Assembly (NCBI GenBank): GCA_001796785.1
Contig: MGNL01000036.1
Span: 279 to 26,932, forward strand
From: Chloroflexi bacterium RBG_16_51_16
GTDB taxonomy: Bacteria > Chloroflexota > Anaerolineae > Anaerolineales > Villigracilaceae
DNA: 26,654 bases
Direction: 5' to 3'
Notes under the pieces: generated by a model
What the model was told of the DNA's origin: nothing
The model's database searches: none
What the model saw: the letters and a program-made list of their open reading frames with translations, nothing else
In this document: positions 21,415 through 26,654 of the stretch, one piece after another
Layout: each line of letters begins with the position of its first letter
How positions within the stretch are numbered: position 1 is the stretch's first letter
Translations under genes and position numbers: made by a program

Positions 21415-24279
21415 TTACCGCAGTAATTCCTCCGCCTTGTTGAATGCGTCCAGGGCTTCCTGCAAGCGGTTGGCCCGCATATAGGCATCTCCGAGAGCCT
21501 GCCACAGGCTTACCTCAATTGGATAACGATAGACAGCCTGGCGAAGGTCGTGGATCGTCTCGTCCAAGTAGGTGCCTGTTTTTATAAAATGGTTGTACTG
21601 ATCCAGGGCACCAGACAGATCACCATTATTGAGACTGCCCTGTGCCTGGCTTAGTCCGTGATTTGCACCAGCCGACTCCATCGGGTTTCGTTCCTGGACA
21701 GGTTGGGACTGGGGGGTTTGGTCTGCTTGAGGAGCACCGGCGGTAGTTTTAATTTCAATCACGGGTGTATTCGGCTCTTCAATTGGGCGCCAGTCACTGG
21801 GTGCTGTTGGTTCTGCTTTGGGCGGCGCTTCCATCTCACCCTTCATCCAGCGCGGCATGGTATCGATGGCTGTCGTTGCCGGAATGCCCGGAGGCACATC
21901 ATCCAGGCTTTGCAGCCAGTCGGATAGATCCCGTTCACCCATCGCGCCGTCGTCAAAGCGGGGTTTTTCTTCCTGAAGACCTCCAAGGTTGGGCATCTCT
22001 GGCAGTTTTGTCTCTTTTTCATTATTAGTCGTTGTGGATTCTCCCAACTTGGATTCCATTGGCTTCAACCAATCTGGCATGGTGGAAAAATCCTCCTGGC
22101 CATCTATCGCAGGGACATTCTGATCCATGCCTTTCAACCAATTAGGCATATCCATCTCTTCGGTTTGTGCTGCTCCGGTTTCACCCGGGATTTCACTGGT
22201 TTGATCACCATTTTGGAAACCGGTCGTTCCGGTCGAGTCGGAGGCTGTCGGAAGGGGTAACGAGCTTGCATCCAATTTTTTCTCACCCTCCTGCATCCGT
22301 TCAACCGGTGACTGACCTTCCGCTTTATCGTATAGGCTGTCCGTTCTGGTTTCGGGGGAAACAGTCTTTAGATTCTGGAGCCAACCTGGCAGATCCTCCT
22401 CATCAGACGCAACCGGCTCTTCGGAAATGGATTTATGATCCAAATCATTTAACCATGCAGGCGCTGCTCCTTCTTCGTCCGCTGGAGGCTCGGGTTCGGT
22501 AACTCCGGTATCGAACGTTGGTGTTTTCTTATTATCCCGGTCTCGCAGCCACACTCCGGTCTCATCCTCCGAGTCTGTCGGTGTTTCTGCAGCTTTCGTC
22601 TCGGTCGGTTGATCACCGACTTCATGCATCACTTTGGATACCCAATCGGGAGGGCTTTCCATTCGTTCGGTCTGGTTGGTCGCCAGCTCTTCACCCTCCG
22701 CACCATGCTTGGCGGCAAGGGATTCCAGCCAACCCATCCCTACTTCTTGTTCTGTTTCAGAAATACCCTTTGGGGTTACCGCAGATTCGCTGCCCAGCAT
22801 TGAAATTGATGCTTGTTCTTCATTCGTAATATTTGAGGATGACTTCTCGGAGGCTTCAATTCCTCCATCGGGTATTTCAGTAAATGGAGAAGTTATCTCA
22901 CGTTCTTCAGGTTGAAACGATTGTGCATTGATGGGTGGTGATCCCGGTTCACTCAATCCTCTTAACCAGGCAGAGGTTGCATCCGATGGTTTATCGCCGT
23001 GCTTTTCATCAGAATCTGGAGCGGAGGTCAATTGGTCGAGCCAATCAGGCAGCGGCTCGGCCTCGGAGGGTTTGCCTTGATTCCCGCCCGGTACTTTGGA
23101 CTTTAACCAAGCCGGAAGTTCAACCGGAATGAGTTCGTCTTCCGAGGATCCGATTCCTGCTGCTTCCAATCCGCCGGCAGTGCCCGCCTCAAAAGGCAGG
23201 GAACCGATTTCATCACTGGTATCACCGCTGCCCTCCTTCCAACCTGCCTCCCTTAGGAAATCTGGGATTTTGTCAGCCTGTGAGGCAGAAATGGATGATT
23301 CAGAGCTTACTGCTGTGCTTGAAATGTCCTTAGAAGAAGGAATGTTTTCTTCGCTTGGCGGGGGGCTGACATACTGCCTCAGCTCTGCCTGCCTTAGCTC
23401 ATTTCTCGTCGACTCTGCTTCCTCGCTTTTTTCCTCGATGCCTTTGGACAACCAATCAGGTTGCGCCTCAACCGCGCTGGTACTCTTCATTACCGGTACT
23501 TCTCGACCGCTCGTCGCCAGCCTTTCCACCAGGATGGTATTGTCTGGTACCTCCGCCGAATGAAATACAGAGTCAGGCGCGTACATGGCATAGGGATCGA
23601 GTTCACACACCCGCTGGCGGTACTCCTGCGCTTTGTCTATGTTGTCCTTGCCGTGCATCAATTCGACCATGATCCGGTTGGCTTCGAAGCAGTAAGGCAG
23701 TGTTGCTAGAAGTCTATTGCAAACCTCAGCGGCATCCGCTTTCTGACCGCTATGAAAAAATGCCTCGGCTTGCAGGATCTGCATATCCGCTCTTTGCGGG
23801 TCCTGGGCCAGAATCGCCCGGATTTCCGAGATAGCCTGCGGATACAACTCACCCTGCATGTACATGTGAGCCAGGGCGCCGCGCGTCATGCGGATCCTGG
23901 GCGGTTCGACGCCGTCTCTGCGTCCGTATAATCGCTGCAACTCACTCTGGATCGCTGCGTTCGACGGTTGGGTTTCGAAAGCGCGTTCCATATGCCAGAG
24001 CGCCTCGTCCTGGTTCCCTTTTTCATCCTTGACGATGCTCATGCCTGCATGCGATACAAAATCGTCCGGAACCGCAACGAGGATGCGGTTGAAAATATCT
24101 TCGGCTTCTACATACCGCTTTGCTTCCAGGTAGGCTTTTCCCAGCAGGCGGTAAATTTCGAGGTGTTTTGGATGGAACTTAAGGATGTGACGGCAGTGAG
24201 CGATAGCCTCATCGAGTTGTCCCTTTTCGATGAGACTTTCCAATTCACGGACATAACTTCGTAAACCAATCTTTGGCAC
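21415..24279 (-). CDS. 954-residue TPR protein with a long acidic linker of repeated Trp-Leu motifs
   Basis: The start is GTG at 24279 with GGAG 7 bases upstream. Residues 1-240 form about six TPRs (EKGQLDEAIAHCRHILKFHP, GKAYLEAKRYVEAEDIFNRI). Residues 245-870 are an acidic Ser/Thr/Glu/Pro-rich, probably disordered linker. It contains about 14 copies of a short motif of the type (P/S)xWLxxL/M, such as LPDWLDQL, APAWLNDL, LPGWLQNL, MPNWLKGM, MPDWLKPM and LSDWLQSL, spaced about 25-80 residues apart. Residues 880-954 return to TPRs (GDLSGALDQYNHFI, GDAYMRANRLQEALDAFNKA). There is no signal peptide or membrane helix. The design suggests a cytoplasmic scaffold in which the Trp-Leu motifs dock to a partner or to its own TPRs. 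No enzymatic domain was seen and the function is unknown. It lies between pdp and ndk on one strand. Confidence 0.88.
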   Translation of the reverse strand: MPKIGLRSYVRELESLIEKGQLDEAIAHCRHILKFHPKHLEIYRLLGKAYLEAKRYVEAEDIFNRILVAVPDDFVSHAGMSIVKDEKGNQDEALWHMERAFETQPSNAAIQSELQRLYGRRDGVEPPRIRMTRGALAHMYMQGELYPQAISEIRAILAQDPQRADMQILQAEAFFHSGQKADAAEVCNRLLATLPYCFEANRIMVELMHGKDNIDKAQEYRQRVCELDPYAMYAPDSVFHSAEVPDNTILVERLATSGREVPVMKSTSAVEAQPDWLSKGIEEKSEEAESTRNELRQAELRQYVSPPPSEENIPSSKDISSTAVSSESSISASQADKIPDFLREAGWKEGSGDTSDEIGSLPFEAGTAGGLEAAGIGSSEDELIPVELPAWLKSKVPGGNQGKPSEAEPLPDWLDQLTSAPDSDEKHGDKPSDATSAWLRGLSEPGSPPINAQSFQPEEREITSPFTEIPDGGIEASEKSSSNITNEEQASISMLGSESAVTPKGISETEQEVGMGWLESLAAKHGAEGEELATNQTERMESPPDWVSKVMHEVGDQPTETKAAETPTDSEDETGVWLRDRDNKKTPTFDTGVTEPEPPADEEGAAPAWLNDLDHKSISEEPVASDEEDLPGWLQNLKTVSPETRTDSLYDKAEGQSPVERMQEGEKKLDASSLPLPTASDSTGTTGFQNGDQTSEIPGETGAAQTEEMDMPNWLKGMDQNVPAIDGQEDFSTMPDWLKPMESKLGESTTTNNEKETKLPEMPNLGGLQEEKPRFDDGAMGERDLSDWLQSLDDVPPGIPATTAIDTMPRWMKGEMEAPPKAEPTAPSDWRPIEEPNTPVIEIKTTAGAPQADQTPQSQPVQERNPMESAGANHGLSQAQGSLNNGDLSGALDQYNHFIKTGTYLDETIHDLRQAVYRYPIEVSLWQALGDAYMRANRLQEALDAFNKAEELLR

Positions 24280-24445
24280 GCTCGATCTCCATTTTCAAGT
24301 ATGCCCCAATCTTAACAAATACGCAAGTCTGCCGGTTTTTTTAGCATTAAAGTGAAATTATCCCAACCGATTTTGCTCCAGGTTACACACAAAACGGCGG
24401 GTTATTAAATCCGTTAGCAAACCGTAGATTAAAAAACTTTGTACG

Positions 24446-25741
24446 TTATTCGTAAAACAATGGAAGCGGTGACACGGGTGTATCACTGAACTCGTGTGCC
24501 TCGAGCAAAGCCTTCCGTCCTGTTTCCAGCCTCTGCCGGTCGTTGGCATGGATTGTAAATAAAAGCTGCCCTTTTTCGATCTTGTCTCCGACTTTATGAT
24601 GAATCACGACACCGACCGCGTGGTCTATCGGGTCGCCCTTTTTGGCTCGTCCGGCTCCCAATTCCACAGACGCCTCGCCAATTTTCCTCGCCTGGACTTG
24701 GGAAAGGTAGCCGCCTAGGGGGGCCAATACTTTTTCGATGTACTTTGATCTCGGTAGTTTGTCCGGCTGGTCAACGTAAGAAACATCTCCACCCTGAGCC
24801 TTGACCAGTACTCGAAATTTCTCAAAGGCACTGCCATCCGCCAAGGATGTTTCTGCCATGACGCGGCCTGCGTTAATATTTTTGACTCTTTTCCCAAGCA
24901 CCAGCATATGCGCCGACACTTGCAGGCAGTGTTCGCGAAAATCCGCCGGTCCGCCGTCGTGCAGGGTATCGAACGCTTCCTGGACTTCGAGAGCATTCCC
25001 GACCGCAAAGCCCAACGGTTGGTTCATATCCGAAATCAGTGCCGCTGTCTCCCGTCCGGCTTCCCGACCGATAGCCACCATTAAATCCGCCAGCTGGTGC
25101 GCTTCAGGCAGAGTCTCCATGAAGGCTCCCAATCCGGTTTTAACATCCAGCAGGATGGCGTGCGCGCCCCCGGCTATTTTCTTGCACATAATGGAAGACG
25201 CGATCAATGGGATGGATGGAACCGTACCGGTCACATCCCGCAGGGCATAGAGCTTGCCGTCTGCTGGCGCCAGGTCCACTGACTGCCCAGTCAGCACGAT
25301 CCCATGTTCCTTGAGCTGTGTCTTAAACTCTTCGGTTGTAAGGTCGCAACGGAAGCCCGGTATCGATTCGAGTTTGTCCAGAGTGCCGCCGCTGAACCCA
25401 AGCCCGCGCCCGGACATCTTACCGACCGGCAATCCGCAGGCAGCCACCATGGGCAACACAGCCAGGCTGGTTTTATCCCCGACACCTCCTGAGGAGTGCT
25501 TATCGACCGCGATATCAACCACACCGGTCAGGTCGAGTACAGTGCCTGAGTTGGCCATTGCCATCGCCAGGCTCGCTGTTTCGGCTGGGGTCATTCCATT
25601 CAACATGACTGCCATTGCCCATGCTGAAGCTTGGTAGTCAGGTATGTCGCCATTTGTAAACCCGCGCACGAAATAATCAATTTCGTCACGGGCAAGCTCA
25701 CCCTGATCGCGTTTCTTGACGATGATGTCTACAGCGCGCAT
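24446..25741 (-). CDS. pdp: Pyrimidine-nucleoside (thymidine) phosphorylase
   Basis: The protein has 431 residues, normal for the family (about 430-440). The signature KHSSGGVGDKTSL (81-93) binds phosphate. GRGLGFSGGTLDKLESIPG follows, then ALRDVTGTV and IASSIMCKK with the substrate-binding Arg, Ser and Lys. The C-terminal domain is GRAKKGDPIDHAVGVVIHHK. It splits thymidine, uridine or deoxyuridine to base and (deoxy)ribose-1-phosphate in nucleoside salvage. Substrate range (deoA versus pdp) cannot be settled by eye. An AAGGA lies about 7 bases before the ATG. The 142-base gap upstream (25742-25883) holds only AT-rich promoter-like sequence. The 166-base gap downstream (24280-24445) shows no gene. 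Confidence 0.93.
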   Translation of the reverse strand: MRAVDIIVKKRDQGELARDEIDYFVRGFTNGDIPDYQASAWAMAVMLNGMTPAETASLAMAMANSGTVLDLTGVVDIAVDKHSSGGVGDKTSLAVLPMVAACGLPVGKMSGRGLGFSGGTLDKLESIPGFRCDLTTEEFKTQLKEHGIVLTGQSVDLAPADGKLYALRDVTGTVPSIPLIASSIMCKKIAGGAHAILLDVKTGLGAFMETLPEAHQLADLMVAIGREAGRETAALISDMNQPLGFAVGNALEVQEAFDTLHDGGPADFREHCLQVSAHMLVLGKRVKNINAGRVMAETSLADGSAFEKFRVLVKAQGGDVSYVDQPDKLPRSKYIEKVLAPLGGYLSQVQARKIGEASVELGAGRAKKGDPIDHAVGVVIHHKVGDKIEKGQLLFTIHANDRQRLETGRKALLEAHEFSDTPVSPLPLFYE

Positions 25742-25883
25742 GAGATTTCCTTATCAATGTCGAATTTATATTTTATCCGATTTGATAAAGCAGGTGGTCT
25801 CCCCTGTTATCCTGACTGGATTACAAACCAGTTATGCCGGCATGACTAACACCGGGCTGGTTTAAAGAATCAACCGAAAGGAA

Positions 25884-26654
25884 TCATTCCTTCGCCAGTT
25901 TCTGTCCGCCCTCCGTATCCTGGACCTGCCAGCCGAGCTCGGCGAGCCTCTCCCTGAGCTCATCTGATTTTTTGAAATCCATTCGAGCGCGTGCCTGTTC
26001 GCGCCGGCGCACAAGGTCAAGGATTTCTTCAGACGGTTGTTCGGTTTGCTGGTGAGGTCGGTTGAGCGCCAACTCCCACGCCTGTAGTTGGATGCCTTCA
26101 TCCAATGGCTTCGGAAGCATGAACTCACCCAGTTCTCGGATTGGGAATTTTGCGCCAGCCGGGTGGATCTCCGGATCGCACTTCCGGACGAGCGAAACCG
26201 TGCTGATCCCGGTCACTTGACATTCACCAGCATCAAAATCCAGGATCAAACCGGTGTGCTCATCCAATCCCAGGGTTGTATTCTCGTCCGGTAACATGTC
26301 ACACCACTGGTTAAACCGTTCCATCCCCACGAAACAGCGACTTGTATCCAGGTCCGCACCACCCTCTGCATTATTCCAGTGTGGAATGATCGAAAGGTGC
26401 AGGCCGAAATCCTTGAACAAGCCCAGTCCTTCAACGATGTGCACATCCTCGCCGACTTTGAAAATTTCATATACAGGCAGCACCCAGTCGCCGGCCGATA
26501 TGGTTGCTGCTGAGGCGATCACCAGCGCCGCCCCAAGGCGGTGTCTGGCGCGAACCAGGTCCCAGGCCAGGGTATTCTTCAAATGACGCGTGGCATATGT
26601 TGGGCTGCCCGGGCCCATAAAGATCAGGTCTGCGCGCGCAAGGGGTTCCAGCAG
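25884..26654 (-). CDS. Peptidase S51/cyanophycinase-like domain fused to a CysRS-type C-terminal tail, 5'-truncated
   Basis: The frame is open to the window end, so the N-terminus is missing; 256 residues are visible. The first part fits a class I glutamine-amidotransferase-like S51 fold: ADLIFMGPGSPTYATRHL, GAALVIASAATISAGDWVLP, GLGLFKDFGLHLSIIPHWNN, GMERFNQWCDMLP and LGLDEHTGLILDF. The nucleophile motif GxSAGA appears as ASAATISAG, so catalysis is uncertain. The last 50 residues (RREQARARMDFKKSDELRER, LGWQVQDTEGGQKL) closely resemble the C-terminal end of cysteinyl-tRNA synthetase (KDFxxADxLRDxLxxxGixxxDTxxG). Such a fusion suggests RNA binding or a tRNA link, or a reused helical hairpin. 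The real N-terminus and start lie outside the window. Confidence 0.75.
   Translation of the reverse strand: MLEPLARADLIFMGPGSPTYATRHLKNTLAWDLVRARHRLGAALVIASAATISAGDWVLPVYEIFKVGEDVHIVEGLGLFKDFGLHLSIIPHWNNAEGGADLDTSRCFVGMERFNQWCDMLPDENTTLGLDEHTGLILDFDAGECQVTGISTVSLVRKCDPEIHPAGAKFPIRELGEFMLPKPLDEGIQLQAWELALNRPHQQTEQPSEEILDLVRRREQARARMDFKKSDELRERLAELGWQVQDTEGGQKLAKE

Noticed and set aside
23096..23563. 155-codon plus-strand frame in the TPR linker region
   Set aside because: It is antisense to the low-complexity Ser/Glu-rich linker and produces the expected Ser/Pro-rich shadow.
1..26654. CRISPR arrays, prophage genes or integrases
   Set aside because: No regular repeat-spacer pattern and no phage structural, integrase or recombinase reading frame was found in any frame.

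Overview
The window looks like a chromosomal segment from a member of the Chloroflexota, most likely the Anaerolineae. This rests on family composition rather than on a marker gene: a DUF3048 lipoprotein, a variant CapA lipoprotein, a long TPR protein studded with short Trp-Leu motifs, an Mrr-type endonuclease paired with a TPR protein, a double-zinc-ribbon membrane protein, and a cyanophycinase-like domain fused to a CysRS-like tail. Composition looks fairly even and no intact insertion sequence, integrase, CRISPR array or rRNA was seen. No gap longer than 300 bases lacks a gene or RNA.

Left part (1-7751, all minus strand). At the left edge is a possible defence-type pair: an Mrr-like restriction endonuclease (924-1775) followed by a truncated TPR protein (<1-858). 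Upstream of them lies a small Y1 (IS200-like) transposase-domain protein that has lost both catalytic motifs (1950-2474). Next come an enolase-superfamily MenC/N-acylamino-acid racemase and a CapA-like lipoprotein, tightly spaced, a zinc-ribbon membrane protein, and a DUF3048 lipoprotein.

Middle part (7850-18389, plus strand). A three-gene block encodes only membrane subunits related to complex I, Mrp or group-4 hydrogenases (NuoM-like, HyfE-like, NuoN-like), with no hydrophilic partners, and the usual Glu/Lys residues are partly missing. A long coiled-coil protein then overlaps selB by 4 bases. After that come an SRAP-family abasic-site protein, a membrane-anchored LysM/M23 peptidase, a tRNA-Val(CAC) flanked by two broken tRNA copies, and an ECF-like sigma factor with a small soluble zinc-binding anti-sigma factor, closed by a clear terminator.

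Right part (18480-26654). A minus-strand DUF1684 gene faces away from a plus-strand overlapping group: thpR, rsfS (apparently starting at CTG) and an SH3/NlpC-P60-like protein. Convergent to these is a minus-strand series: an S51-like/CysRS-tail fusion (cut by the window end), a pyrimidine-nucleoside phosphorylase, the 954-residue TPR protein, and ndk. A terminator-like hairpin stands directly in front of ndk.

The best candidates for undescribed biology are the orphan three-subunit membrane module, the Trp-Leu motif array in the TPR protein, the Mrr/TPR pair with an altered active site, and the catalytically dead Y1 domain. All functional statements come from motif recognition by eye; no database search was run.
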